Numbered from the stretch's first letter, positions 15,461-25,249 are shown. The stretch is 64,000 bases of DNA from an uncultured Clostridia bacterium (GCA_937898625.1 CALEJF010000006.1:62001-126000); one strand, 5' to 3'. Notes: a model not told the origin generated them from the sequence alone. Program-made: numbers and translations.

Positions 15461-15663
15461 TTTTGAATTTGTCGAACTCTTTTTCGCTCCCTCTTGGAGG
15501 GAGCTGTCTGCGAAGCAGACTGAGGGAGTGTACATAGAATAACAACAAACTCCCTCCGTCATTTTCTAACGAAAATGCCCCCTCATTGAGGGAGGGGATT
15601 ATAATTGCAACGCAGTTTCGACATTTCACATTTCGCATTCAGTTAGACAAACTCCAATTTGAC
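15461..15663. repeat. Palindromic repeat element B
   Basis: Core 15486-15597: GCTCCCTC-TTG-GAGGGAGC, GTCTGC-GAA-GCAGAC, TGAGGGAGT facing ACTCCCTC across a ~20-base A-rich spacer, ATTTTC-TAAC-GAAAAT, and CCCCTC/GAGGGAGG. Its left half matches the left arm of the DUF559 element at 57564; its right half is the reverse complement of element A's left half. Flanked by TTGAATTTGTCGAACTC and GACAAACTCCAATTTG, also seen at element A and near 61.7 kb. With 15664-16008 it occupies a ~600-base gap without genes. Confidence 0.75.
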
Positions 15664-15872
15664 TAATTGTCATTCTGAGCGAAGCGAAGAATCACCTTGT
15701 CAATTCAACAGACCCTTCACCGCGTTCAGGGTAACTCAGACTTAAAAGAGTTCTACAACCTCCAACCTGATTGGGTATTATTATACAATAAAACAAAAGT
15801 TTAGTCAACAGATTAACAAACAAATGTTCGATAATTTTTTCAAAAAATTACAATAATTTTTTCGTTTTACTC
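15664..15872. other. Gene-free stretch with a CATTCTGAGCGAAGCGAAGAATC repeat
   Basis: At 15670-15692 there is an inverted-repeat-like CATTCTGAGCGAAGCG segment followed by AAGAATC, a kind of dispersed repeat seen in many genomes. The rest up to the murA promoter is A/T-rich with poly-T and poly-A tracts. I see no open frame with a ribosome site and no RNA gene. Confidence 0.5.
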
Positions 15873-15901
15873 TTTTATTTCTTAAAGGTTTGTGTTATAC
15901 T
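15873..15901 (+). promoter_or_regulatory. Putative murA promoter (extended -10)
   Basis: TGTTATACT (15893-15901) is an extended -10; TTTTAT at 15873-15878 is a weak -35 with a 17-base spacer. In the ~105-base leader, GCGTTTGA (15909-15916) can pair with TCAGACGC (15951-15958) next to TTTT, a possible leader hairpin. Confidence 0.5.
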
Positions 15902-16008
15902 ATTAAAGGCGTTTGAGCATTTTTACGTGAAATTAAAAAGTCAGACGCTTTTAAATTGTAATTTTCAGTTTAGTTATAGATTATTTGATTTTGAGGGGGA
16001 AGTTAGCC

Positions 16009-17301
16009 TTGGAAAAAATCATAATAAACGGCGGCAAAAAATTAGTCGGCGAAGTTGAAATAAGCGGCGCTAAAAATGCTGTTGTTGCGATAATTCCGGC
16101 AACTATTCTCGCAGAAGGTGTTTGCAGAATTGAGAACATTCCCAATATCAGCGACGTTTCTGCAATGATTAAAATATTACGCCATTTAGGCGCTGAAATA
16201 AAGATGATTAACAAAAGCACTCTCGAGATTGACACTGCTCATGTCCGTACAAATATTGTCGAGCATGATTTATCAAAACTTATGCGTGCTTCTTACTACT
16301 TTATCGGCGTACTTTTAGGCAAATTTAACCACGCAAGAGTTGCAATGCCCGGCGGTTGTCAATTTGGTGTCCGCCCTATTGACCAACATATCAAGGGCTT
16401 TGAGGCACTTGGTGCAACAGTAACCATGGAAGAAAATGCCATGGTTGATGTTAAGGCAGAAACACTTTTAGGCACATCAGTTTACTTTGATGTTGTGTCA
16501 GTTGGTGCTACAATCAACCTTATGTTGGCTGCAGTTAAGGCAAAGGGTCTTACAATTATTGAAAATGCTGCAAAAGAGCCACATATTGTTGACCTTGCAA
16601 ACTTCTTAAACTCAATGGGTGCTGATGTTCGTGGTGCAGGTACTGATGTTATTAAAATTCGTGGTGTGGACAAGCTTCACGGTTGCGAATATGCAATTAT
16701 CCCTGACCAGATTGAAGCAGGAACATATATGGTAGCAGCTGCTGCCACTCAGGGTGATGTTCTTATTAAGAATGTTATTCCAAAACATCTTGAATCAATT
16801 ACTGCAAAGCTTATTGAATGTGGCGTTGTGGTTGAAGAGAATGATGATTCAATTCGTGTTTATTCTGATTGTCGTCCAACCCATTGTAGCGTAAAAACAA
16901 TGCCTCATCCCGGTTTTCCAACAGATATGCAACCTCAATTTTCAGTGCTTTTATCCGTTGCAAGAGGTAACAGTATGGTAAGTGAGAGTGTGTGGGACAA
17001 TCGTTTCCGTTATGTTGAGCAATTGCTTCGAATGGGTGCAAGGATTACTGTTGATGGAAAATCTGCTTTTATTGAAGGTGTTGATGGGCTAAAGGGTGCT
17101 CCTGTTATTGCAAATGACCTTCGTGCAGGTGCAGCAATGGTTATTGCGGGACTTGTGGCTTCAGGCACAACCGAAATTGAAGAAATTCACCATATTCAGC
17201 GTGGATATGATAACATAATTGAAAAAATGCGTAGCTTAGGTGCGGATATCGAATTAAGAAACAGTCCTGATGACGAAAAAACCGTAATGAGCGTAGGTTG
17301 A
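16009..17301 (+). CDS. murA: UDP-N-acetylglucosamine 1-carboxyvinyltransferase
   Basis: 430 residues from TTG 16009, chosen because GAGGGGGA lies at 15993-16000 and the product then aligns with MurA residue numbering (Lys22-Asn23 in ISGAKNAV). The catalytic Cys ~117 is present in [18 protein letters not shown]. It transfers enolpyruvate from PEP to UDP-GlcNAc, the first committed step of peptidoglycan synthesis, in the cytoplasm. The Cys makes it predictably fosfomycin-sensitive (family knowledge). A terminator follows directly. Confidence 0.95.
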   Translation: MEKIIINGGKKLVGEVEISGAKNAVVAIIPATILAEGVCRIENIPNISDVSAMIKILRHLGAEIKMINKSTLEIDTAHVRTNIVEHDLSKLMRASYYFIGVLLGKFNHARVAMPGGCQFGVRPIDQHIKGFEALGATVTMEENAMVDVKAETLLGTSVYFDVVSVGATINLMLAAVKAKGLTIIENAAKEPHIVDLANFLNSMGADVRGAGTDVIKIRGVDKLHGCEYAIIPDQIEAGTYMVAAAATQGDVLIKNVIPKHLESITAKLIECGVVVEENDDSIRVYSDCRPTHCSVKTMPHPGFPTDMQPQFSVLLSVARGNSMVSESVWDNRFRYVEQLLRMGARITVDGKSAFIEGVDGLKGAPVIANDLRAGAAMVIAGLVASGTTEIEEIHHIQRGYDNIIEKMRSLGADIELRNSPDDEKTVMSVG

Positions 17302-17310
17302 TAAAAAATT

Positions 17311-17338
17311 AAGGGACGGTTAATCACCGTCCTTTTTT
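17311..17338 (+). terminator. Intrinsic terminator after murA
   Basis: GGACGGT-N5-ACCGTCC followed by TTTTTT. Confidence 0.85.
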
Positions 17339-17361
17339 GATATAATTTAGGAGAAATAAAA

Positions 17362-18153
17362 ATGGCGAAGTTTTGTCCCTTGTTTTCATCATCAACGGGA
17401 AATTCAATATACATAGGTGGTGGAGATGATTCCATCCTCATTGATGTTGGTATGTCCGCCAAACAGATTGAACAATCTCTTTGGGGAATTGGTGTGGATG
17501 CTGACAGTATTCGTAATGTTTTTATCACCCATGAGCATTCTGACCATGTTAAGGGCTTGAAGGTCTTTACAAAAAAGCATAAATCAAGAGTTTTTATGAC
17601 GGCAGGTACATACGAGGCACTTGCGAAAACGGATGCTCTTGACAATGTTGACGAGTGTAGAATTATTACTGACGACGGCATTGATGTTGGTTGTATGTTT
17701 ATAAAACCATTTGCAATCTCTCACGACTGTATTGAGCCTTGCGGATATACTGTCGAAATGTCAAATGGCAGAAAACTTGCTGTTGCAACTGACCTTGGAA
17801 TTATGACGGACACAGTTTTTAATGCGTTGAAAGGCTCTGACCTTGTTATGCTTGAATCTAATCACGATGTGAACATGCTTCAATGTGGCGGATATCCATA
17901 CATTTTAAAGCGTAGAATATTAGGAGATAAAGGTCACCTTTCTAATGAGGTCTGTGCTGAAACTCTAGTGAAGCTTTTGGAAACAGGCACAACAAGATTC
18001 TTTTTAGGACATTTAAGCAGAGAGAATAATCTGCCTACACTTGCTTACCAGACAAGTGTTTGCGCACTTACAATGGCAGGTGCACAAGAGGGCGACGATT
18101 ATTACATAAGAGTTGCAAAACCTGTGTGGGATGAAAGGGCTTTAATATTATGA
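17362..18153 (+). CDS. walJ: Metallo-beta-lactamase-fold hydrolase WalJ/YycJ
   Basis: 263 residues, matching YycJ/WalJ: N-terminal FCPLFSSSTGNSIYIG, the zinc motif THEHSDHVKGL, then SHDCIEPCGYTV, TDLGIMT and a distal FLGHLSREN. In Bacillus this gene belongs to the walRK locus and affects cell-wall and DNA-replication coordination as a putative nuclease. Here it is followed by rlmH (four-base overlap), as in many Firmicutes, and shortly afterwards by an OmpR/kinase pair and an HtrA protease, echoing the walR-K-J-htrC order. Confidence 0.87.
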   Translation: MAKFCPLFSSSTGNSIYIGGGDDSILIDVGMSAKQIEQSLWGIGVDADSIRNVFITHEHSDHVKGLKVFTKKHKSRVFMTAGTYEALAKTDALDNVDECRIITDDGIDVGCMFIKPFAISHDCIEPCGYTVEMSNGRKLAVATDLGIMTDTVFNALKGSDLVMLESNHDVNMLQCGGYPYILKRRILGDKGHLSNEVCAETLVKLLETGTTRFFLGHLSRENNLPTLAYQTSVCALTMAGAQEGDDYYIRVAKPVWDERALIL

Positions 18154-18632
18154 TGAATGTTCAACTCATTGTTTTAGGTAAGTTAAAAGAAAAATATATG
18201 AGGGATTTTGCTACTGAGTATGAAAAAAGACTTTCATCATATTGCAAATTGACGGTTACAGAGCTTGAGCCCGTGAAATTGTCCGACAATCCCTCACAAA
18301 GCGAAATTGACAATGCCTTAAACAAAGAAACACAGATGATTACTGCAAAAATCTTAAAGAATTCCTATGTGTTTTCAATGTGCATTGAGGGTAAACAGAT
18401 GTCCTCTGAAGAATTATCACAAAAATTAGAAGATATTGCTCTTTCGGGAAAAAGTTCGGTTGTTTTTATAATAGGAAGTTCATTTGGCCTTTCGGACGAG
18501 GTCAAAAAAATGTCCGACTTTAAATTTTCGATGTCAAAAATGACCTTTCCCCATAAGCTTGCAAGAATAATGCTGACGGAGCAGATTTACAGAGCTTTTT
18601 CCATAAGTAACAATGGAAAATACCACAAGTAA
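18150..18632 (+). CDS. rlmH: 23S rRNA (pseudouridine1915-N3)-methyltransferase RlmH
   Basis: 160 residues, normal for RlmH (SPOUT/trefoil-knot family). N-terminal NVQLIVLGKLKEKYMRDF and the SAM-binding C-terminal knot VVFIIGSSFGLSDEVKK, LSKMTFPHKLARIMLTEQIYRAFSI-like region (here FSMSKMTFPH), ending YHK are conserved. It methylates pseudouridine 1915 of helix 69 on 70S ribosomes. Starts within the walJ stop (ATGATG), so the two are coupled. Confidence 0.94.
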   Translation: MMNVQLIVLGKLKEKYMRDFATEYEKRLSSYCKLTVTELEPVKLSDNPSQSEIDNALNKETQMITAKILKNSYVFSMCIEGKQMSSEELSQKLEDIALSGKSSVVFIIGSSFGLSDEVKKMSDFKFSMSKMTFPHKLARIMLTEQIYRAFSISNNGKYHK

Positions 18633-18712
18633 TTTATAGAAAAATAAAAATTTGTTATTACTTTGTTAAAATATTCCCTTTATAATAAAACAAAATAGAG
18701 GAGGGTGCTTTT

Positions 18713-19411
18713 ATGCAGAAAGAAAAAATCCTTGTAGTTGATGACGAAAAAAATATTTGCGAAATACTGAGAATGTATCTTGAAAAAGAGGGATACTCTG
18801 TCGTTATGGCGCATACAGGACTTGATGCTGTCAATATGTTTAATGCTGAAAATCCTGACCTTGTGTTGCTTGATATTATGTTGCCACAGCTTGATGGTTG
18901 GCAGGTTTGTCGTGAAATAAGAAAAACAAGTGAAAAACCAATTATTATGCTCACAGCAAAGGACGAGGTTTTTGACAAGGTTTTAGGTCTTGAACTTGGT
19001 GCCGATGACTATATGACAAAACCCTTTGACACAAAGGAATTAGTTGCACGAATTAAGGCTGTTCTTCGTCGTACAACACAGGTTAAGGAAACTGAAGCAG
19101 TAAAAGAGGTTAAATACGATAAACTTTCAGTTAACCTTTCAAACTACGAATTGCTTGTTGATGGTGTTGCTGTTGATACACCACCAAAAGAGTTAGAACT
19201 TATTTATCACCTTGCAAGTAACCCTGACAGAGTTTTTACCCGTGACCAGTTACTTGACGATGTTTGGGGCTTTGATTACTATGGCGACAGTCGTACAGTT
19301 GATGTGCATATCAAGCGACTTCGTGACAAACTTAAGGGAGTTTCCGACGAATGGGAATTGAGAACAATCTGGAGCGTCGGTTACAAGTTTGAAACTCATG
19401 GCAAAAAATAA
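18713..19411 (+). CDS. OmpR/PhoB-family response regulator
   Basis: 232 residues. Receiver domain 1-~115 with acidic pair Asp10-Asp11, phospho-acceptor Asp54 (VLLDIMLP) and Lys103 (MTKPFD); C-terminal winged helix ~135-230 with the PPKELELIYHLA and DVHIKRLRDKL motifs. GGAGGGTG precedes the ATG. It shares a 14-base overlap with the histidine kinase downstream. The neighbouring walJ and HtrA genes suggest a WalR-like envelope-stress regulator, but this is inference from context. Confidence 0.92.
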   Translation: MQKEKILVVDDEKNICEILRMYLEKEGYSVVMAHTGLDAVNMFNAENPDLVLLDIMLPQLDGWQVCREIRKTSEKPIIMLTAKDEVFDKVLGLELGADDYMTKPFDTKELVARIKAVLRRTTQVKETEAVKEVKYDKLSVNLSNYELLVDGVAVDTPPKELELIYHLASNPDRVFTRDQLLDDVWGFDYYGDSRTVDVHIKRLRDKLKGVSDEWELRTIWSVGYKFETHGKK

Positions 19412-20924
19412 TTTTTTCAGAAAAAGAGTGCAGAGAATCGGAAGATTTTTCACACATTTGCCTCTGTTTGCAAAGTATCTTACCATTATGACAAGTTTAA
19501 TGTTGGTAAGTTATTTGGTTCTGGCTTCAGCTTTAACAGTTTTTCTTTCCACAAAATGGACAAAGGAAACAGAAGCCCTCTTAACCCAGAATGTTAAACA
19601 GAACGCAGAGTACTGTGGAACACTTCTTTCAAAATGCACTACAAATGATGAGCTTAACAGTGCTCTTGTAATAATATGTAATAATATCGGAATAACATCT
19701 AACGCTATTGATGCAGACATGCTTTTTAGCAATCCTTCAGGTGATGTTCTTCTTTGTCGTGAGGATTTTGACTATGGTTATTCATCAAGTAGTGAAAACT
19801 GTCCTGTTCACAGAGATTATGTCCTTACAAAATCTGTAATTGAGGATGCGAAAAAAGGACCTATGCTATTAAGGGATAAAGATGAAAGCGTAATGGATGA
19901 GTATTTCTTTATGGCTTCCTATCCTGTAACGGTCAGGGGAAATGTTGTAGGCGTTGTATTTGCAGTTAAACCTGTTCAGTCAAGTTTAAGGGAATACACT
20001 ACAAAAATGGCAGGTATGTATCTTTCTTCTGCTCTTTTTGCTGCAGCACTTTCTTTCCTTGTCATTTATGCTTTTACTGCGAAAATGACAAAGCCTTTAC
20101 GCCAGATGTCAAACGCTACAAAATCCTATGCAAAGGGAGATTTCAGTAAACGCGTTCAGGTGCGTGGCTCTGATGAATTGGCAGAACTTTGTAACTCCTT
20201 TAACCAGATGGCATCTGCACTTTCCATTCTTGAGTCCTCAAGGCGAAGTTTCGTTGCGAATGTGTCCCATGAATTGAAAACACCAATGACAACAATCAGC
20301 GGATTTATTGATGGTATTCTTGATGGCACAATTCCACAGGAACAACAGGGCGAATACCTGAAAATTGTTTCGAATGAGGTAAAAAGGCTGTCTAGACTTG
20401 TTGTGTCAATGCTTAATCTGTCAAAGATTGAGGCAGGGGAACTGGAACTTAAATACAAAGAGTTTGATATTACACAATTGCTCATTACCTGTATGCTTAC
20501 CTTTGAGCAGGAAATAGAGAAGAAAGAAATCAGTATTTCAGGCTTTGAAAATATGAAGCCTACAATGGTTTATGCAGACGGTGATATGATTTATCAGGTT
20601 GCTTATAATCTTATAGACAACGCTGTTAAATTTACTCAGTCCGGTGGCGAAATATCAGTTTCTGTTGACCGTAAAATTGGTGGAAGCGTTATTGTTTCCA
20701 TTACAAATTCAGGCGAGGGAATAGATTCTGAAGAAATCGGCAGAATTTTTGAAAGATTTTATAAGGTGGATAAATCAAGAAGTTACGATGTTAAGAGTGC
20801 AGGTCTTGGTCTTTATCTTTGTAAGACTATTATAGATATGCATGGCGGAAAAATATATGCTGAAAGCGAAAAAGGCAGTTACACAAGATTTACCTTTGAG
20901 CTTGAAAGCCAGAAGAAAGAATAA
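19398..20924 (+). CDS. Membrane sensor histidine kinase
   Basis: 508 residues from ATG 19398, inside the end of the response-regulator gene. Two transmembrane helices (~29-51 and ~208-227) bracket a ~155-residue extracytoplasmic domain. A HAMP linker (~228-280) precedes HisKA with phospho-His ~291 (ANVSHELKTPM), then HATPase_c with N box (YNLIDNAVKFT), G boxes and F box (IFERFYKVDKS, GLGLYLCKTII). No PAS domain, unlike classic WalK. Partner of the adjacent regulator; ~27 bases before the HtrA gene, so probably one operon. Confidence 0.92.
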   Translation: MAKNNFFRKRVQRIGRFFTHLPLFAKYLTIMTSLMLVSYLVLASALTVFLSTKWTKETEALLTQNVKQNAEYCGTLLSKCTTNDELNSALVIICNNIGITSNAIDADMLFSNPSGDVLLCREDFDYGYSSSSENCPVHRDYVLTKSVIEDAKKGPMLLRDKDESVMDEYFFMASYPVTVRGNVVGVVFAVKPVQSSLREYTTKMAGMYLSSALFAAALSFLVIYAFTAKMTKPLRQMSNATKSYAKGDFSKRVQVRGSDELAELCNSFNQMASALSILESSRRSFVANVSHELKTPMTTISGFIDGILDGTIPQEQQGEYLKIVSNEVKRLSRLVVSMLNLSKIEAGELELKYKEFDITQLLITCMLTFEQEIEKKEISISGFENMKPTMVYADGDMIYQVAYNLIDNAVKFTQSGGEISVSVDRKIGGSVIVSITNSGEGIDSEEIGRIFERFYKVDKSRSYDVKSAGLGLYLCKTIIDMHGGKIYAESEKGSYTRFTFELESQKKE

Positions 20925-20951
20925 TTCATTTATCCGAACGGAGGAATAAAT

Positions 20952-22343
20952 ATGGATGAAAACTGGAACAAGGATATGAATACGGGAAACGATAATCCCA
21001 CAAGTCAACCTTCTCAGAATTCTGATACATCTTCTACACAATATAATAATACTAATTACAACAACACTTACAACGCACAGCCAACTCAGGGATATTACGG
21101 GAATTACAGACCACCTGTAAACAATTACTACGAGCCACCAAAGAAGAAAAAGAAAAAAGGTGCTAAAATTGTAATTGCCATAGTTGTTTTTGTGCTTATA
21201 TTCTCAGGAATTGTGCTTGGGAACAGAATAATCAAGTATTCTACAAGACAGAATGAGCCTTCAGGGGATAATACAAAACTTGATTTGTTGCAACCGCCAG
21301 CATCCGACGAAGAAGAAACACCTGCCGAGGGTCCGCTTTCTTCAAAAGAGGTTTATAAGAAGGTCCATCAAAGTTCAGTTGGTGTTATTGTTTATTCAGG
21401 TAACGCAACACAGGTGAATTCTGAAGGCACGGGAATTGTTATGGGCTATAATTCCGATAAAACCGGAACATATATTATTACTTGTGCACATGTTATTGAG
21501 GCAAACAACCCTAAAATTGTTATCCAAACAGCTGACGACAAGCAGTATGACGGATATGTTGTAGGGCTTGATGCAAAAACGGATATTGGCGTTGTCCGCG
21601 TTGAGGGAACAGAATTAAAACCTGCAGACTTTGCAGACTCCTCTGCTCTTGAAGTGGGTGACGAGATATATGCTATCGGTAATCCCGGCGGTACTCAGTT
21701 CTTCGGTTCATTTACCGATGGTATGGTTTCTGCTATCGGCAGACCTGTTAATAGTCCCGTAGGATATGAAGTTGCCTGTATTCAACATACAGCACCTATT
21801 AACCCGGGTAATTCGGGTGGTGCTTTAGTTAACGAGTATGGACAGGTTATAGGAATAAACTCTTCAAAAATTGCTTCAACAGAATATGAGGGTATGGGAT
21901 TTGCTGTGCCATCTGCAACAGTCAAGGAAATTGTTGATGAACTTATCAAAAATGGTAAGGTTATGAACAGACCTGCGTTGGGCATTGAATTTAGTCCTGC
22001 AACAAGTAATCAGGTTTATTCAATCATCCTCCGTGCAAATGATTTGCCTGCGGGTTCCATTGTTATTGCCGAGGTTTTAAATGGTAGCGATTTACTGAAT
22101 ACTCAGGTAAAAGAAGGGGATATGATTATTGCTGTAAATGGTAAAAATCTTGATTCCTATGATATATTGATGGAGGTTATTGAAGACGGAAAAGTTGGGG
22201 ATACCTTAACTCTTACTATTGCAAGGATAGACGGAAATTATAAGGTAACTACATTTGATGTAACCGTAAAACTTGTTGATGAGTCAACAACAAGCAAGAA
22301 ACAGGCATCAAATGAACCAACCTTCCCATTCCCATTCGAATAA
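20952..22343 (+). CDS. HtrA/DegP-like membrane-anchored serine protease with PDZ domain
   Basis: 463 residues. A cytoplasmic Asn/Gln/Thr-rich N-terminus (~1-60) and poly-Lys stretch lead into one transmembrane helix (~72-90). The trypsin-like domain carries the triad His180 (TCAHVIE), Asp211 (KTDIGVV) and Ser288 (NPGNSGGAL). One PDZ domain follows (~335-430, PAGSIVIAEVLNGSDL...EGDMIIAVNGK). HtrA proteases degrade misfolded proteins outside the membrane. It follows the two-component genes, which probably control it. GGAGGAAT precedes the ATG. Confidence 0.92.
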   Translation: MDENWNKDMNTGNDNPTSQPSQNSDTSSTQYNNTNYNNTYNAQPTQGYYGNYRPPVNNYYEPPKKKKKKGAKIVIAIVVFVLIFSGIVLGNRIIKYSTRQNEPSGDNTKLDLLQPPASDEEETPAEGPLSSKEVYKKVHQSSVGVIVYSGNATQVNSEGTGIVMGYNSDKTGTYIITCAHVIEANNPKIVIQTADDKQYDGYVVGLDAKTDIGVVRVEGTELKPADFADSSALEVGDEIYAIGNPGGTQFFGSFTDGMVSAIGRPVNSPVGYEVACIQHTAPINPGNSGGALVNEYGQVIGINSSKIASTEYEGMGFAVPSATVKEIVDELIKNGKVMNRPALGIEFSPATSNQVYSIILRANDLPAGSIVIAEVLNGSDLLNTQVKEGDMIIAVNGKNLDSYDILMEVIEDGKVGDTLTLTIARIDGNYKVTTFDVTVKLVDESTTSKKQASNEPTFPFPFE

Positions 22344-22360
22344 TTAAATCTATAACCAAT

Positions 22361-22390
22361 CGGGCACAGTCTTAGGATTGTGCCTTTTTA
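22361..22390 (+). terminator. Intrinsic terminator after the HtrA gene
   Basis: GGCACAGTC-TTAG-GATTGTGCC with a TTTTT tail. Confidence 0.85.
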
Positions 22391-22461
22391 TATGGAAAAA
22401 ATGAACAAAACCAGAGATAAAATTTTGTAACATAAGAACTGATTATTTGCTGTCATTCGTG

Positions 22462-22490
22462 TTGATTATGTGAAAAAATATTGTTATAAT
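22462..22490 (+). promoter_or_regulatory. Putative promoter for the DUF2804 gene
   Basis: TTGATT at 22462-22467, 17-base spacer, consensus TATAAT at 22485-22490. Confidence 0.6.
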
Positions 22491-22519
22491 TATAGTTAAT
22501 ATATTAGGGGTGGTTAATT

Positions 22520-23614
22520 ATGGCAGATTTAGAAAGAACTTATAAAAGCTTTACAGAATGGGAGGAGCCTTCCAAACAGACGGAATACACAGAGGAAACT
22601 CCACTTTTAGCACAGGATGGAACACTTCTTGCAAAGGGCTGGGCAAGACACAATTATTTTACTTATGACAGAAACATCTCAAATCCAAACTGGCGTAAAA
22701 AAGAATGGGATTTCTATGTTATCAGAAACAGAAGATTTCAGGTTGAGTTAAGCTTTGCAAATATTTCAATTGGCGGATATGTTTGTGCAAAGCTTATAAG
22801 CCTTGAGGAAAAGAAGATAATTGCAGAGGCTAACTATATTTATGTTGGTCAAAGTTCAAAATACCCAATGAATCCAAAGGGTGATGTGCCTAACTACTTC
22901 CGTGCAAATGTCAGAGAAGCACAGGTTGAATTTGACACTCGCGAAACATACAGAACACTCTGGTTCAGAGGTTTTGACCACGGAAAAGTTGTTGAGTGTA
23001 ATTTCCATATGGATATTATGCCGGGACTTGAAAATATCACAACTGTTCTTCCTTTCAAGGATGAGCCAACCAGATATTTTATGACAACAAAGCAACTTAA
23101 TATGCCTTGTGGCGGTACATACAGAATTGGTAATGATGTGTATGAATTTTCGAAAGAGGACACCTTCTGCTTTATGGATTGGGGACGAGTAAACACTCCA
23201 TATGAGCTTGTGTGGTATTGGGGTACGGGAAACCACTATATTTATGATGAAAATGGTGAAAAACATCTTTTCGGTTTTGAAATCACATGGGCAATAGGTG
23301 ATGAGAGTAATGCTACTGAAACCTGCCTTTTCTGGGACGGTAAGGCACACAAAATCGGTGCTGTTGATGTTAAGAGATTCCCTAAAGACAGATTTATGGA
23401 GGAGTGGGAGTTTGTTTCTGAAGACGGCAGATTTAACCTTACTATGACTCCGTTCTTTGATAACCATTCTGATGTAAATATCGCTGATATTGCCAGAATG
23501 CATTGTCATCAGGTTGAGGGTATATGGAATGGTACAGTTACTCTTGACGACGGTAAGGTTGTTGAAATCAAGGATATGTCCGCTTGGTGCGAATATGTTG
23601 AGAACAAGTGGTAA
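22520..23614 (+). CDS. DUF2804 family protein
   Basis: 364 residues, matching in length and layout the DUF2804 family of uncharacterised bacterial proteins: early LAQDGTLLAKGWARH, central MDIMPGLENITTVLPF, and FCFMDWGRVNTPYELVWYWG. Rich in Trp and Phe, no signal peptide, so cytoplasmic. No biochemical function can be read from the sequence. It has its own promoter and terminator and sits before an MFS sugar-type carrier, which may hint at a role in carbohydrate or lipid metabolism. Confidence 0.8.
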   Translation: MADLERTYKSFTEWEEPSKQTEYTEETPLLAQDGTLLAKGWARHNYFTYDRNISNPNWRKKEWDFYVIRNRRFQVELSFANISIGGYVCAKLISLEEKKIIAEANYIYVGQSSKYPMNPKGDVPNYFRANVREAQVEFDTRETYRTLWFRGFDHGKVVECNFHMDIMPGLENITTVLPFKDEPTRYFMTTKQLNMPCGGTYRIGNDVYEFSKEDTFCFMDWGRVNTPYELVWYWGTGNHYIYDENGEKHLFGFEITWAIGDESNATETCLFWDGKAHKIGAVDVKRFPKDRFMEEWEFVSEDGRFNLTMTPFFDNHSDVNIADIARMHCHQVEGIWNGTVTLDDGKVVEIKDMSAWCEYVENKW

Positions 23615-23623
23615 AAATGATAC

Positions 23624-23656
23624 AAGGGTGGGAATTATTTCCTACCCTTTGTTTTT
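23624..23656 (+). terminator. Intrinsic terminator after the DUF2804 gene
   Basis: AAGGGTGGGAA / TTTCCTACCCTT stem and GTTTTTT tail. Confidence 0.8.
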
Positions 23657-23773
23657 TCTACACTGTGTACAAAAATTTTAGGATATTTTAGTATATTTGA
23701 GTATTCCATTTTTTAAAATAATTGTGTATAATTAATGTGTAAAAATTTGATTATATCTCGGAGGCGAGAAAAA

Positions 23774-25249
23774 ATGAGTAAACAAGAACTTTTTTGCGAG
23801 AAAAACGGTAAGCTTCATACATGGCATACCATACTTACAGGCTTCGCTTTTCTCACAACATCAATCGCGTGGGCGATTTATGACCCATACATCACAAAAA
23901 TCCTTAACAGATTGCTTTCTGAATCTGCCTGGATTACAAACCTAAGCCAGAAGCTTAACGAGGCTTTCCCGGTGCTTGCAAAATTTGCAGAAACACAGGG
24001 TCAGGATGTTAATGTTGTAGGTGGCGGAATTACACTTGTTCCGCTCTTTATCGGTGTTATTATGACATTCGACAACATCTTCGGTGTTATCTTCCAACCA
24101 ACATTTGGTAAACTTTCAGACCGTTGCCGTTCAAAACTCGGTAAACGCCGTCCTTTTATTGTTTATGGTGCTCCTACTTCTGCACTTCTTTTCGCACTTA
24201 TTCCTTGGGTGGCATTAAGCAATTCTCTCCCTGCAACAATGGTTTGCATTATTCTCTTTGTATTCTCAATGTCACTCTGGCGTGCTCCTGCAGTTGCTTT
24301 GATGCCGGCACTTACTCCGTCACATCTTCGTTCAGAGGGTAATGCGATTATCAACCTTATGGGTGGTGTAGGTTCTGTTATCGGTATGGTTGCCGGTACT
24401 CTTGTAAGTGCTATCTACCTTGCTGTAACAAGTGTTAAGGTTACTGCTGAAAATGAACAGTTTACAAGCTTCCCGTATGTTTTCCTTTTAGGTGCAGTTG
24501 TTATGGTTATCGGTATGCTTGTTGTTCGTATCTGGGTTAAAGAACCTTCAAGCCTTGAAGAGGTTGCTGCAAATAATCAGTATGCCGACGAAAAAGCTGC
24601 TAAAAAGGCTGAAAAAGAAGCAAGAAAATCAGAAAAGCTTTCAAAGGGTGAAAGAAAGAGTCTTATCTTTATGCTTGGCGGTTTGTTCTTCCTTTTCTGC
24701 GGTACAAATGCAATTACAACATTCTTTGCACTCTTTGCAGAGGAAGTTCTCGGCAAGAGCACAGGCGAAGCAACAATCATGACAACATTATTTGCTGTTT
24801 GTTCCGCTGCTGCTGCAATTCCTGCAGGTAAAATGGGTAAGAAAATCGGCAGAAAGAAGACAATTCTCATAGGTCTTACAGTGTTTATGGCTGTATTCCT
24901 CCTCTACGTTCTTACACAGAATATGACACTTATCTGGGTAGCCCTTATTTTTGGCGGTTTTGCAAATATGTTTATCACAGTTAATACATTGCCACTTGTT
25001 CTTGATATTGGCGGTATTGAAAAGGTTGGTACATTCACAGGTTATTACTACACAGCAACATTCTCAGCACAGATTGCTTCTCCGATTATCTACGGTATTG
25101 TTCGTATGTTCACAGGCTCATATATGTCACTCTTCGTATATAGCCCAATTATGTTCATCCTCAGTATCCTTTGCATCATCTTTGTTAAACACGGTGAGGC
25201 TGTTCCTCAGGAAGTTGTTGACAAAATCGAAGAAGAAAATGCTGACTAA
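23774..25249 (+). CDS. MFS transporter of the GPH/SLC45-like sugar carrier type
   Basis: 491 residues from ATG 23774 (GGAGG at 23760-23764). Twelve predicted membrane segments with a charged cytoplasmic loop rich in Lys/Glu/Ala (~280-305) midway. The loop 2-3 signature GKLSDRCRSKLGKRRPFIVYG is characteristic of glycoside-pentoside-hexuronide/SLC45-like carriers. Substrate is probably a sugar or glycoside, by family. Upstream TATAAT at 23727-23732 may be its -10. Neighbour of the DUF2804 gene. Confidence 0.82.
   Translation: MSKQELFCEKNGKLHTWHTILTGFAFLTTSIAWAIYDPYITKILNRLLSESAWITNLSQKLNEAFPVLAKFAETQGQDVNVVGGGITLVPLFIGVIMTFDNIFGVIFQPTFGKLSDRCRSKLGKRRPFIVYGAPTSALLFALIPWVALSNSLPATMVCIILFVFSMSLWRAPAVALMPALTPSHLRSEGNAIINLMGGVGSVIGMVAGTLVSAIYLAVTSVKVTAENEQFTSFPYVFLLGAVVMVIGMLVVRIWVKEPSSLEEVAANNQYADEKAAKKAEKEARKSEKLSKGERKSLIFMLGGLFFLFCGTNAITTFFALFAEEVLGKSTGEATIMTTLFAVCSAAAAIPAGKMGKKIGRKKTILIGLTVFMAVFLLYVLTQNMTLIWVALIFGGFANMFITVNTLPLVLDIGGIEKVGTFTGYYYTATFSAQIASPIIYGIVRMFTGSYMSLFVYSPIMFILSILCIIFVKHGEAVPQEVVDKIEEENAD

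Noticed and set aside
18590..18712. Promoter for the response regulator from TATAAT at 18681
   Set aside because: The -10 is good, but no -35 at acceptable spacing could be found, so it was not listed as a feature.
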